From the NCBI GenBank assembly GCA_017509605.1, contig JAFWPH010000032.1, positions 1 through 64,000 on the forward strand: DNA of 64,000 nucleotides, in the 5' to 3' direction. The notes under the pieces were generated by a model. The model had not been told where the DNA came from. It searched no databases and worked only from the letters and a program-made list of their open reading frames with translations. The position numbers and the translations under genes were made by a program. Source of the DNA: Bacteroidaceae bacterium. Lineage in GTDB: Bacteria; Bacteroidota; Bacteroidia; Bacteroidales; Bacteroidaceae. Of this stretch, positions 43,944-52,753 are shown one piece after another. How positions within the stretch are numbered: the first letter of the stretch is position 1; the number at the start of each line of letters is the position of its first letter.

Positions 43944-46028
43944 TTAGAAACTGCATCTTAGGCAGATGGTCGCATTGCGGGGCTCTCCATAATAGTCACC
44001 GTTTCCACCGACACGCGCGTAGTATTTGCGGTCGGTGAGGTTGTTGCAATTAAAGTAAAGACCGATTCGGGAAGTGAAGTCGTAGGAGGCGAATGCGTTG
44101 ATAATGGCATAGCCAGCCTGGCTCCGCTCGGGTGTGAAAACTGACGCATAACTTTTGCTGCAAGCCATCATGTTGGCGCCTAAGCCCAATCCTTTCAATG
44201 CTCCATTCTTGAAACGATAAGTAGCGAAGAACTTAAAGTTGTGGCGGGGTTCTACAGGGCTGAAGGCCATGCCTTCGTCCCCATCGGATGACTTGGTAAT
44301 CTCGGTGTCGAGATAGGTGTAGCCAGCGCTCAACTCAAGTCCCTTGTATGGATAGGCCTCTATTTCCAATTCGAAACCTTGGTTTTCCACACGTCCTCCG
44401 TTGATATAGGCTGGTGCTGGACTAACCCGATAAGCGCGGTCATCGTCCTGAATATAGAAGAAAGCGAAATTAGCACGCAGATGGTCATTGAAAAAACTAC
44501 TCTTCAAGCCTGCCTCGGTTTGGAAACCATTGCGAGGGTCGAGCATGCTGCCATCCTCCCTCCGCTCGGTCTGGGGCACAAAGATGGTGGAATAGCTGCC
44601 ATAGATGGTCAAAGGTTCGATGATGTCGTAGGTGAAGCCGGCAAAGGTGGAGAGGTGGAACTCATCCCTCAAAGCCTTCACCCATTCTGAATTGCTGAAA
44701 TCGTACATGTGTGCATAAACCGAATTGAGGCGCCCGCCAAGGCTGATATTGATTTTCTCTACAGGGGAAAGTCTCAGCAGGGCGTAAAGACCGTCTTGTC
44801 GAACACGCATTTTCGAGAGATTGAGCTTGTCGTAAGGTACTTGGAAATCTGGAACGTTGAATGGGTCTCCGAATTTGGTCTTGTAATAGGCGCTGATGGT
44901 TTTCTTATAGTCGATGAAATTCTCGAAATTGATGCCAGCAAATAGTTGTTGATTACGTCTGAAAAGACGGAATTGTCCAGACAAATCGATGGCTGAGGCA
45001 AAACGAGGCAGGTTTTCGTCATTGTAGCCTCGCAAGTAGTTGGATGAGGTGTCCGCCGATGTCACCGTACCTGCAAATCCATATTTGTTGACTTGCTCTT
45101 GCCATTTCAGACCGGCCTTGGCTGTCAGCCTCCAGTCTTTCGACAGTTGTTGTCCCAAGCTCAGCATCAGCTCTTGGGTCTTCCATTTTGTATAGTCCCA
45201 GTCGGGGGTGGGATTGAACGAACGGGCCACGTTCAGATGGTGGCGGCTGTTGTCGTCGGAGGTCTCTCTTAGGGCAGGCAAGCCGTTGTATAGCACGTCC
45301 CCATTGCTTCGCTGGTAGGCGTAGGAAAGTGAGAGCAATGTGGTTGGGGTGGCATCCCATTCAATGATGCCGTAAGCCCCTTCTTTGCTCACGGATGACC
45401 GGTCGTAGAAAAACTCTCTGTTGTGGAGGAACGCAACCCAACGGCTTCTCAGTTTCCCGTCTTTAGTCAAAGGAGCGTTAAGGTCTATTTCAATACGGTT
45501 GTTATTCCAAGTGCCTGTACTGGCGGCAGTGTTCAATCCGAACTTGCGACCTGCCTTTTTCCTCACGAGATTGATGACACCTCCGAGAGACTGTCCGTCG
45601 GGTACGCCTTGGATGATGCTTGACACACCGCGCAATACTTCCACTTGCTCATAGAATGACAAGTCGAATTGCTGTGACAAAGCCAGGGAGTTATAAGAGG
45701 GTAGTCCGTCGTAGGTGATGCTCATGTTGTACCCTCGGGATTTATAGTGACTGCGCATATAGTCGTTAGCTATGGTCGTCACGCCAGTGACCTGTTGCAT
45801 GGCTTGATCGATGGTGGTGATGTTCAGTTCCTTGATTTTCATGGGATTGACCACCGAGACCGACATTGGTAAGCTGCGTAATGACTGAGATTGTCCCATG
45901 ACAGAAACTGGGGAAAGATACTTGGCTGTTATTTCCACTTCTTTGAGAGTCTGAGTCGTGTCAACCTGGGCATAGGCACAGATAATAGGAATAGTGGAAA
46001 ACACGATAGGCAAAAGTCGTTTTTTCAT
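43944..46028 (-). CDS. TonB-dependent siderophore-type receptor
   Basis: 694 residues. Signal peptide 1-20 (IICAYAQ). A TonB-box-like LKEVEITA follows directly, then the plug domain (about 40-165: LPMSVSVVNP, DQAMQQVTGVT, the YKSRGYNMSITYDG block and VEVLRGVSSIIQGVPDGQSLGGVINLVRKK), then a 22-strand barrel ending in the aromatic NATICLRCSF. The Y-x-RG-x-x-x-x-x-x-DG and LRG-x-x-x-x-x-G-x-x-x-GG-x-IN pattern is that of FpvA/FhuE-type ferric siderophore receptors rather than SusC. It lacks the N-terminal signalling domain. Cotranscribed with the ABC transporter; no Fur box could be assigned with confidence. Confidence 0.93.
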   Translation of the reverse strand: MKKRLLPIVFSTIPIICAYAQVDTTQTLKEVEITAKYLSPVSVMGQSQSLRSLPMSVSVVNPMKIKELNITTIDQAMQQVTGVTTIANDYMRSHYKSRGYNMSITYDGLPSYNSLALSQQFDLSFYEQVEVLRGVSSIIQGVPDGQSLGGVINLVRKKAGRKFGLNTAASTGTWNNNRIEIDLNAPLTKDGKLRSRWVAFLHNREFFYDRSSVSKEGAYGIIEWDATPTTLLSLSYAYQRSNGDVLYNGLPALRETSDDNSRHHLNVARSFNPTPDWDYTKWKTQELMLSLGQQLSKDWRLTAKAGLKWQEQVNKYGFAGTVTSADTSSNYLRGYNDENLPRFASAIDLSGQFRLFRRNQQLFAGINFENFIDYKKTISAYYKTKFGDPFNVPDFQVPYDKLNLSKMRVRQDGLYALLRLSPVEKINISLGGRLNSVYAHMYDFSNSEWVKALRDEFHLSTFAGFTYDIIEPLTIYGSYSTIFVPQTERREDGSMLDPRNGFQTEAGLKSSFFNDHLRANFAFFYIQDDDRAYRVSPAPAYINGGRVENQGFELEIEAYPYKGLELSAGYTYLDTEITKSSDGDEGMAFSPVEPRHNFKFFATYRFKNGALKGLGLGANMMACSKSYASVFTPERSQAGYAIINAFASYDFTSRIGLYFNCNNLTDRKYYARVGGNGDYYGEPRNATICLRCSF

Positions 46029-46238
46029 AATGATGAATGTTAAGGTTGATATGAATAATGAAATTGTAGGTTGGTGGATTGATAGCCTTTGCAGGTTAGA
46101 ATAGTGTTTTGCATAGAATAGCTGTTAGGATTTGTCGTTGTGATTCGATTTCTCAGGCGAAGGTATCAAAATTCAAACGATTTGACAAATAAATCACATT
46201 TTATTTTCGTCGATTTCTCGTTTATTCTATATTTTTAC

Positions 46239-46246
46239 TATTTTTG
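46239..46246 (+). promoter_or_regulatory. Promoter -7 box for the TPR-like gene
   Basis: TATTTTTG; TTTC at 46214-46217 is a partial -33 at spacing 21. The upstream TTG start at 46244 overlaps it and is rejected. Confidence 0.55.
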
Positions 46247-46285
46247 CATTGTTCTAACCCAATGTTTATAACCCCCTTAATAAAT

Positions 46286-46987
46286 ATGACAAATATGGAT
46301 ATCAGTAGTGTTTTGAAACAGAGCGAGGAATTGACTCTTGATGAGGATAAACTCTCTTTGTTGTCAGGTTTTATTGGCAATCACTTCAATGACTTGACTG
46401 CCAAGGATTTTATCCAGTTGCTCACTCCACTTGTGGATATCACCCAACGGATCTGGGAGCAGAATCCTGTTCTTGATACGCTAAGCGATTATACAATCGC
46501 TCTGACGAAACTGGCCGAGAACTATATCAAGGAAGAGCAGGGCTGGCTGGCTACACCACTGCTTGTAAAGACTGAAGAAATCCTTCGTCAACAACCTGAT
46601 ACGGAAGATAATGCACAATGGAAATACAACACCTATTATAATATAGGTACTTGCTTCTACACCAATGAACGACGAATGCAGGCAAAGGATGCCTTCCAAC
46701 AGGCACTCCGCTATGCTACTGCAGCCGGACAGGATACAGAAGACTGTGAATACTATTTGCACCGAATAGATCATCCCACTCTTCAGTACGACCCTGTTGA
46801 AGACAGCGAGGCCTATCTCTCTGTGATTGACGAGGTGGAGCGTAAACTTTACGATGAGTTGAAGGATGAGTCCCGTCCCATGGGGTTCTGCTTCCGCTAC
46901 TGGGCTGCCAAGCGGGCCATTCTTGAACAATACGGCATAACATGGCGATCGCCTAAAATGATGAATCCAAGAGTAATGTTTGATTGA
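46286..46987 (+). CDS. Uncharacterised cytoplasmic protein with TPR-like repeat
   Basis: 233 residues from the ATG at 46286 (MTNMDISSVL); the ORF could run from a TTG at 46244, but that lies in the promoter. All-helical, no signal peptide. The segment YNIGTCFYTNERRMQAKDAFQQALRYA (about 128-155) reads as one TPR hairpin. The C-terminus has FCFRYWAAKRAILEQYGITWRSPKMMNPRVMFD, a run with an aromatic-rich end that might be the conserved core. It is followed after 9 nt by the DUF1963-like gene, so the two are probably one operon. I do not recognise the family. Confidence 0.7.
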   Translation: MTNMDISSVLKQSEELTLDEDKLSLLSGFIGNHFNDLTAKDFIQLLTPLVDITQRIWEQNPVLDTLSDYTIALTKLAENYIKEEQGWLATPLLVKTEEILRQQPDTEDNAQWKYNTYYNIGTCFYTNERRMQAKDAFQQALRYATAAGQDTEDCEYYLHRIDHPTLQYDPVEDSEAYLSVIDEVERKLYDELKDESRPMGFCFRYWAAKRAILEQYGITWRSPKMMNPRVMFD

Positions 46988-46996
46988 TAATTGACA

Positions 46997-47614
46997 ATGG
47001 GAATAGATATTCAACTGACATATCATGACGGTGAACTACCCTTGGGAAGCAGTTACTTTTGGGACGCGCCACAACTGCCGTCGCCAGATTTGTATCCTCT
47101 GACCACTGACGATGAAGGCAATGAGTATCCCATGCAGTTTATCTGCCAGATTAATTGTCGGGAACTGCCAAGCAACGAGTGGTTGCCCAAGAAGGGAATG
47201 CTATATTTCTTTGGTGAGATAGACTATTACCTCGGTTATGATGTGAAACAGCCTTATGGCCTGGGGGAATGGCCTGAAGACGCCGTCAAAGTCATTTATG
47301 CAGATGTGGAGCCAGAACAGCTCAAACGATTCAACCCCTTTGAAGAGGAGGATATGACACCACCTCATACCATCACTTTCTCCAAAGGACCTGATCGGGA
47401 TATGGGCTTCCGTCTGTTAGGCAAGCCTTACGAGGAAGAAGTGGAAGACGCATTCCAAGAAGACTGGATTCAGCTGTTGCAATTGGATAGCGATACCAAC
47501 GACTATTTCGACCTCCGTTTCTACGACATGGGACTTCTTTATTTGATGATAGAGGGGAACCGATTAAAGCAGTGTGATTTTTCCCACGTACGGCCTTTCA
47601 TGACATCGCTTTAG
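46997..47614 (+). CDS. YwqG/DUF1963-like protein
   Basis: 205 residues from the ATG at 46997; a TTG two codons earlier is less likely. Features resemble the YwqG family: an N-terminal SSYFWDAPQLP segment, MQFICQINCRELPSNEWLPKKGMLYFF (Q-I-N then LP and G-x-L-x-F-F) and the C-terminal LLQLDSD ... DMGLLYLMIEGNRLKQCDF, the usual short strand before the end. Family members are soluble cytoplasmic proteins of unknown function. Paired with the TPR-like gene upstream. Confidence 0.85.
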   Translation: MGIDIQLTYHDGELPLGSSYFWDAPQLPSPDLYPLTTDDEGNEYPMQFICQINCRELPSNEWLPKKGMLYFFGEIDYYLGYDVKQPYGLGEWPEDAVKVIYADVEPEQLKRFNPFEEEDMTPPHTITFSKGPDRDMGFRLLGKPYEEEVEDAFQEDWIQLLQLDSDTNDYFDLRFYDMGLLYLMIEGNRLKQCDFSHVRPFMTSL

Positions 47615-47642
47615 CTATAATACTTAACTCTGTCGGGAACAG

Positions 47643-47710
47643 AAAAAACGAGATATTTTCGCATTCGGAAAATAATAAAACGAAAAAATGCGGAGGTCTC
47701 GTTTTTTTTT
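47643..47710 (+). terminator. Nested hairpin terminator after the DUF1963-like gene
   Basis: Outer stem AAAAAACGAGA / TCTCGTTTTTT, inner stem CGCATT / AATGCG, then nine or more Ts. It ends the two-gene operon. Confidence 0.7.
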
Positions 47711-47712
47711 CG

Positions 47713-47757
47713 TAATATTGCATATTCAATTAGATGACTAATTCAATTAGATGACTA
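47713..47757 (+). promoter_or_regulatory. Near-consensus promoter and 17-bp tandem duplication before the phosphatase gene
   Basis: TAATATTG (47713-47720) is one base off TAnnTTTG. Immediately after it ATTCAATTAGATGACTA occurs twice in perfect tandem (47724-47740 and 47741-47757), 7 nt before the ATG at 47765, so the copies lie in the predicted leader. Confidence 0.55.
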
Positions 47758-47764
47758 ACCTTTT

Positions 47765-50700
47765 ATGATACGTATGAAAAAGAACGTTTTCGTTAAGACA
47801 AATGAGCAGAGCCAAGCTGGTTTGGACTATGCCATGGCGAGAAAACGTCGGATGAAATCCAACGTTTCCATTATGTCCTACAAGTTACCAATGACCTGTA
47901 AAGCAATGATGATGACTGTTCTGTTCTGTATGTTGACTTTATCAGCATTGGGACAGAACACACTTGAATCGGGAGTCTATTATATCCAGAACCTTGCCTC
48001 AGGCACCTATCTCTCCTCGGGTGCCAACTGGGGAACAAGAGCAGTGCTCAGCAAGCATGGAGTTGATTTCAACGTCACCCGTAACAGCGACGGCACATAC
48101 GTCCTCAAGACCGACATACAAGGTGTAGGCAAGGCATTGCGACCTTCAGATGGATATATGGACCAGAGCGGCAACTGGACCGTCACACCCCTCGCTGACG
48201 GCACCTTTGCGCTTTACAACGGCACCAACTATTTCGGGTATGTGCCCACAAACGAGCACCCCTGGATTCCCAGGCTCGACACCTATACCGACACCTCGTC
48301 ACCCAATACGCACTGGCGTTTCCGCAGTCGCGAAGAAATGTTGGCCTCCCTCAAGACAGCCACCAAAGAGAACCCTGTCGATGCCACCTTCCTCATCTCA
48401 GCGCCTGACTTCCTTATTGGTGACCATCGCATTAAGACGAATAAGGTCTGGGGCCCAGATGTCACCGATACGGGAGGTCTCACCAGCGGTGACGTGTACG
48501 TACGTAATGGCTCTAACGGAGAGGTCTTCAACAAAGCTGCATTCGATGTTTTTCAGCAACTCTACGACTTACCTCTCGGCACCTATTCCCTTTCAGTTCA
48601 GGCTTTCTACCGCTATGGGGGAATAGCCGAAGCTGCCACAGCCCGAAACAACGGGACAGAAGAGGTCTTGCCCGTCTTGTACGCTGGCAACAAGACTGCA
48701 CGTGTTCACTCCATCTTCAGTTACAGGAAAGGAAGCGCAACTGGAGGATGGGCCGTGACCTCTACTGCTGGTTACATACCCGACAACCAGAGCAATGCCG
48801 CCGACTGCTTTGATTCCGGCGAAGACATATACCTAACCACCATCAAGAACATCACAGTCGGCGACGGACAACTCCGTATAGGCATACGCAAAGACAACAA
48901 GACAGTCGCTTACGACTGGTGTTGTTTCGACAACTTCACGCTCCTTTATTATGGTGTGGATGTTGACGCCCTCAAATCGCAGGTGCTACAAGCGTTGAAG
49001 GATTATGAGGCACTTAATACCGATGGCGACCAAACCTTCGCTGAGGCCTTGGCTGACATTCGTCAGAAGGTGGAGAACACCACCGATACCGACGTCCTCA
49101 CAGGGGCATACAGAGAGATGGAAACTGCCTACAGCATCTGGAAGACTAAGGAAGCGGTTGTGGACACACCCATCAATCTCACAGAATTCATCCATAATGC
49201 AGACTTTTCACGTGGACTCCAGGAATGGAATGCACAGACCACCAGCCTTGAGGGCTACACCAACGTATGGGCGGTTAATTCGGCTTCACCATACGCCACC
49301 GAGGCCTATGCTGGTTTTGGCCAGCTGGAGATGACTGGTTACAAACTATGGCAGAGCGTCACGCTCTCGCCGGGTATGTACCGATTCAGGGGCAACGCCT
49401 TCTACCGATACGGTAGTTCCTATTTGAGCGATGTCAATAAAGGCGAGGAAATTTCAGAGGCGTTCATCTTCGCAGGCGATGAACTCAACAGGGTGCCAAG
49501 GCTTGGTAGCGAGGACCTCCCTAACTATGCCAACTCACTCGACGAGGCTGCCGCGGAATTTCAGAAAGGACGCTACAAAACGCAGATCATCTTCACACTC
49601 GACCAGACAACAACCATCCAACTCGGTTTCCAAGGCACACATTCCTACCTTAAATCATGGTTCACCGCAGGACCCTGTGCGCTTGAGAAAATCAACCAGC
49701 AGATTCTCGACGATGAAGCCGAAAAAGACTTCGATGCAAAAAAACGAAAATACCTGCTTAAATGGAACCGCTATGCTGGCATCGCAAGCCAGTCGCTACA
49801 ACCAGAAATCTATGAAGTGGTGCACGAGAACGCAAAAGATGCCATTAAAAACGCCACCACTGATGAAGAACTCCTGCAACTCGACAACCAAATCTGGGAC
49901 GCACTCAAGAAACTGATTACTCAAAGCACAACAGCCACTGGACAGTTCGACATCACAACGCTCATTCAGAACCCCGCTTTCAACGACGGACTTACTGGAT
50001 GGACTATCAAAGGTGCGCCTGTCAGGACAGATAACGGACTGGTGGAGGAATTCAACCAAGTGGAAGGGGGCGTCTCACAGATTCTTGAAGATATGCCTGC
50101 AGGAAACTACACACTCAAGGCACAGGCTTTCTACCGCATGGCCGACTTCCGACAATCATCGTGGAACTATGAGGACGGCAAGGACAACGTCACGGCCCAA
50201 CTCTACATCTTGCCTGATGGGGCCACTTCTGTGAGTCAGAAGGTCCAGAGCATCAATGACGGCGCGCGTGTCCTCCCAGCTCGTCCTACCAGCGATGTGC
50301 CGGGTGCGTTCGGACGAAGCATACCCAACTCGGCCAACGGAGCTGGAGATGCCTTCGCCATCGGGCAGTATTGGAACATCGTCCGTGCCACCACCGCGAC
50401 TGATGGCGGCCTGACCATCGGTATCACACACAACGGAGGACTGACCAACAACTGGCTCACTTATGACAACTTCCGATTGTATTATGGCGCGAAGACCATC
50501 GATATCAACCTGGATGCGAACGAGAAATACGAACTGACCGAGGACACCTACGCTAACGTCACCCTCGACATGACATTGAAGGCTGGACAACTCAACTCCC
50601 TCTGCGTGCCATTTGATGTGCCTGCATCCACTTTCACCGAAATCTACACGGTAGCAGGTGTGAATTACGACGAGGAACAAAACAAGGCGGTGGCAGTGCT

Positions 50701-52207
50701 CATACCACAAACTGAGGTCAAGGCCGGACGTGGCTACTTTGTGAAAGTGGCCCACGACACGCAACTGCATCTTGATGATGTGTTGCTACATGCCGAGGCG
50801 CCCGACAGCGTACCGTCTATTTGGGAGAACGCTGCAATCACGGGCGCTTACGGACAATACACAGTGAAATCGAACTACACGCTCAATGAGGATGGCGAAC
50901 TGGCCTACAAACGTTTGAGGTTGTTCCAACCCGGCTATTGCGCGCTGGTCAACCTGCCGGCACCGCTCACCACCAAGATTAAAGCCAGTACCACAGTGCC
51001 CGTCGAATATATCAATTACGATAACATCCAGTTCACAGTGAATATTGAGAACATGCAGGCGCGAGGACTCATCAACAACAACACCTACACACTTGGATCT
51101 GAGAGTATGGTTGATAACTACAATATGGCACCACCAGCCAACCGTGACCATCCACACACCGCTATCATACCACTGCCTGAATACACTGGCAAAGCCACCA
51201 TCGCCCTTTCGTGGGACGCCTACGATCCTGTTGTGGTCATTTCTGGTCAGACTGCCAGAGACTTCAACATACCAGTTGGGAGTAGGGAAGTGGAGGTGAG
51301 GAACCTCTATCCAGGACAGGTATATCTTTTCGCTGTTACCGATGAAGGCAACAGGGTTATTGCCCAGGGACAGTTCCGTACCGAAGGGCAACTGCGAATG
51401 ATCAAGACCACTACGGGCAGCAACATTCGCGATCTCGGAGGCTGGGGCACGACCAACGGAGGCCACCTCAAATACGGACTCATCTATCGTGGTGGAGAAA
51501 TGAATGGAGGACACGTCATGTCGCAGACTGATATCGACGAACTCAAACGACTTGGTATCGGAGCGGAGGTTGACTTGCGTTCTGAGGCCGACATCAACGG
51601 ATTCACCATCAACGGATCTGTCTTCGGATCCGACGCTCCTTACTATTTCGCCAACCAGTATAACTTCGTCGAGGATGCACTACAAGGCGACACAATCATG
51701 TACCGCAACGCTTTCAACCTCATACTTGACAACATCAGTAAGGGAAACGCTGTCCTCTTCCACTGTATCTGGGGAGCCGACCGAACAGGTGCCTGTGCAA
51801 TGTTGCTTGAGGGTTTGCTTGGTGTCACCATCGACCAGCTCTATAAGGATTATGAACTCACATCATTCTCCATCGCAGGAGCAAGACACAAGGATGGCAT
51901 AGACTCCAAACTCGACTACATCCGCACTTTTCAAGGGACTGGTCTGCAGAAGAAGTTCTACAACTACTGGAAGGATTACGTTCACATCCCAGCAGAACGC
52001 CTTGACGAATTCATCCGCATCATGAACGGATGTGAGGCCGATGGCATAGACACCATCACAGACGACTCTGACCATAATGCTGTTCTTGGTGCTGTTCGTG
52101 ATTCCACCGCTATCTACAACCTTCAGGGTCAACGACTCACTCAGCCCCTGCAGTCACTGCCCCCAGGCATCTACTTCATCGGTGGCAAGAAAATTCTTAG
52201 ACGTTAA
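47765..52207 (+). CDS. Secreted multidomain CX5R (MptpB-type) phosphatase with sorting tail
   Basis: 1480 residues. A signal peptide lies at about 43-64 (MMMTVLFCMLTLSALGQ), so an internal ATG (residue 30, 37 or 43) may be the true start. Three related beta-sandwich modules follow (about 65-400, 470-690, 735-910; e.g. HNADFSRGLQEW and QNPAFNDGLTGW), with helical spacers between, then a Prevotella-type beta domain (about 915-1080) and an Ig-like domain. The phosphatase domain (about 1215-1400) starts NIRDLGGWG, has RGGEM and DLRSEADI, and the P-loop HCIWGADRTG with Cys1334 and Arg1340. The tail ends LPPGIYFIGGKKILRR, a sorting-domain-like end. The P-loop fits the Y_phosphatase3/MptpB group, which acts on phosphotyrosine, phosphoserine or phosphoinositides. 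Its substrate outside the cell is unknown. Confidence 0.88.
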   Translation: MIRMKKNVFVKTNEQSQAGLDYAMARKRRMKSNVSIMSYKLPMTCKAMMMTVLFCMLTLSALGQNTLESGVYYIQNLASGTYLSSGANWGTRAVLSKHGVDFNVTRNSDGTYVLKTDIQGVGKALRPSDGYMDQSGNWTVTPLADGTFALYNGTNYFGYVPTNEHPWIPRLDTYTDTSSPNTHWRFRSREEMLASLKTATKENPVDATFLISAPDFLIGDHRIKTNKVWGPDVTDTGGLTSGDVYVRNGSNGEVFNKAAFDVFQQLYDLPLGTYSLSVQAFYRYGGIAEAATARNNGTEEVLPVLYAGNKTARVHSIFSYRKGSATGGWAVTSTAGYIPDNQSNAADCFDSGEDIYLTTIKNITVGDGQLRIGIRKDNKTVAYDWCCFDNFTLLYYGVDVDALKSQVLQALKDYEALNTDGDQTFAEALADIRQKVENTTDTDVLTGAYREMETAYSIWKTKEAVVDTPINLTEFIHNADFSRGLQEWNAQTTSLEGYTNVWAVNSASPYATEAYAGFGQLEMTGYKLWQSVTLSPGMYRFRGNAFYRYGSSYLSDVNKGEEISEAFIFAGDELNRVPRLGSEDLPNYANSLDEAAAEFQKGRYKTQIIFTLDQTTTIQLGFQGTHSYLKSWFTAGPCALEKINQQILDDEAEKDFDAKKRKYLLKWNRYAGIASQSLQPEIYEVVHENAKDAIKNATTDEELLQLDNQIWDALKKLITQSTTATGQFDITTLIQNPAFNDGLTGWTIKGAPVRTDNGLVEEFNQVEGGVSQILEDMPAGNYTLKAQAFYRMADFRQSSWNYEDGKDNVTAQLYILPDGATSVSQKVQSINDGARVLPARPTSDVPGAFGRSIPNSANGAGDAFAIGQYWNIVRATTATDGGLTIGITHNGGLTNNWLTYDNFRLYYGAKTIDINLDANEKYELTEDTYANVTLDMTLKAGQLNSLCVPFDVPASTFTEIYTVAGVNYDEEQNKAVAVLIPQTEVKAGRGYFVKVAHDTQLHLDDVLLHAEAPDSVPSIWENAAITGAYGQYTVKSNYTLNEDGELAYKRLRLFQPGYCALVNLPAPLTTKIKASTTVPVEYINYDNIQFTVNIENMQARGLINNNTYTLGSESMVDNYNMAPPANRDHPHTAIIPLPEYTGKATIALSWDAYDPVVVISGQTARDFNIPVGSREVEVRNLYPGQVYLFAVTDEGNRVIAQGQFRTEGQLRMIKTTTGSNIRDLGGWGTTNGGHLKYGLIYRGGEMNGGHVMSQTDIDELKRLGIGAEVDLRSEADINGFTINGSVFGSDAPYYFANQYNFVEDALQGDTIMYRNAFNLILDNISKGNAVLFHCIWGADRTGACAMLLEGLLGVTIDQLYKDYELTSFSIAGARHKDGIDSKLDYIRTFQGTGLQKKFYNYWKDYVHIPAERLDEFIRIMNGCEADGIDTITDDSDHNAVLGAVRDSTAIYNLQGQRLTQPLQSLPPGIYFIGGKKILRR

Positions 52208-52214
52208 GATCATG

Positions 52215-52242
52215 GCCTTAGCTGTGAGGCGTTAGGCTGTTG
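52215..52242 (+). repeat. Short heptanucleotide tandem repeat tract
   Basis: GGCCTTA, GCTGTGA, GGCGTTA, GGCTGTT, in phase, just after the phosphatase stop codon. The wording matches the tract after ssb. Confidence 0.6.
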
Positions 52243-52275
52243 ACAACAAAAAAAGAAAATAAAAAACATAATAAT

Positions 52276-52308
52276 CCCCACCTGTACCGCATTGTGGTAT
52301 AGGTGGGG
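52276..52308. terminator. Strong 13-bp hairpin after the phosphatase gene
   Basis: CCCCACCTGTACC / GGTATAGGTGGGG with one G-T wobble and a 7-nt loop. Ends two nucleotides before a TAATTTTG box, so it may be both a terminator for the gene upstream and part of the next promoter region. No T-run. Confidence 0.55.
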
Positions 52309-52310
52309 TA

Positions 52311-52318
52311 TAATTTTG
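52311..52318 (+). promoter_or_regulatory. Promoter -7 box of the structured intergenic RNA
   Basis: TAATTTTG; no good -33 at the right distance because the hairpin occupies it. Predicted start near 52325. Confidence 0.45.
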
Positions 52319-52324
52319 CATCGT

Positions 52325-52578
52325 GAAACAAATAAGAGGTTGTAAGTATTAACGTATGTTCTTCAACAAGCAAAGTCTTTTTAAGGTGAATAGAAGAATT
52401 CTGATACCATGAAACAGGAGCCTTCCCCGTCGTGAAGGTCTCCATCAGGCCGCAGGAGCTATAGTGACAGGCTCTTGCGGCCACCTTGTATCCATTGACC
52501 ATTGACCATTAACCATTGAGTATTGAACATTAGATAAATTGCTCACGTTCGACAAAACGAGAACGAGTTCTCTTTTGT
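52325..52578 (+). ncRNA. Candidate structured RNA of unknown family
   Basis: Between a TAATTTTG box and a terminator-like hairpin are two strong stems: GGAGCCTTC / GAAGGtCTCC (52417-52443, one bulged T, 8-nt loop) and GGCCGCAGGAGC / GCTCTTGCGGCC (52448-52482, one wobble). AAGGT (52383-52387) can pair with ACCTT (52483-52487) and close both into a three-way junction. A CCATTGA heptamer tract follows, then the hairpin ACAAAAcGAGAA-CGAG-TTCTCTTTTGT (52552-52578). It matches no riboswitch or RNA class I know. No convincing ORF overlaps it. Ends are inferred. Confidence 0.4.
52492..52540 (+). repeat. Heptanucleotide tandem repeat tract (CCATTGA type)
   Basis: Seven units in phase: CCATTGA, CCATTGA, CCATTAA, CCATTGA, GTATTGA, ACATTAG, ATAAATT. 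Confidence 0.8.
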
Positions 52579-52594
52579 ACTCACTTAATCGCAA

Positions 52595-52660
52595 TTTTGA
52601 CCATTCACCATTGAGCATTGATCTTTAGACCATAGCCCTGAAGGGGAGAACTCTCCTTTT
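52595..52660 (+). repeat. Heptamer tract followed by CCCTGAAGGGG and a hairpin
   Basis: TTTTGAC, CATTCAC, CATTGAG, CATTGAT, CTTTAGA, CCATAGC in phase (52595-52636), then CCCTGAAGGGG (52636-52646) and the terminator-like AAGGGGAG-AACT-CTCCTTTT (ending 52660). The tract at 61308-61363 is also followed by CCCTGAAGGGG. Confidence 0.65.
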
Positions 52661-52702
52661 AACTCCTTGAAGCGCAATGAATCCACTTTTTGGGATAAAC
52701 TC

Positions 52703-52733
52703 TTTGATTCTTGCTCTGATTGATGTAATTTTG
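52703..52733 (+). promoter_or_regulatory. Promoter for the 89-residue protein
   Basis: TTTG (52703-52706), 19-nt spacer, TAATTTTG (52726-52733): consensus. Confidence 0.7.
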
Positions 52734-52753
52734 CGTTCAAACATTTCCATGAT

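Noticed and set aside
52218..52502. 94-codon minus-strand ORF
   Set aside because: It runs across three hairpins and a heptamer tract; composition unlike a protein.
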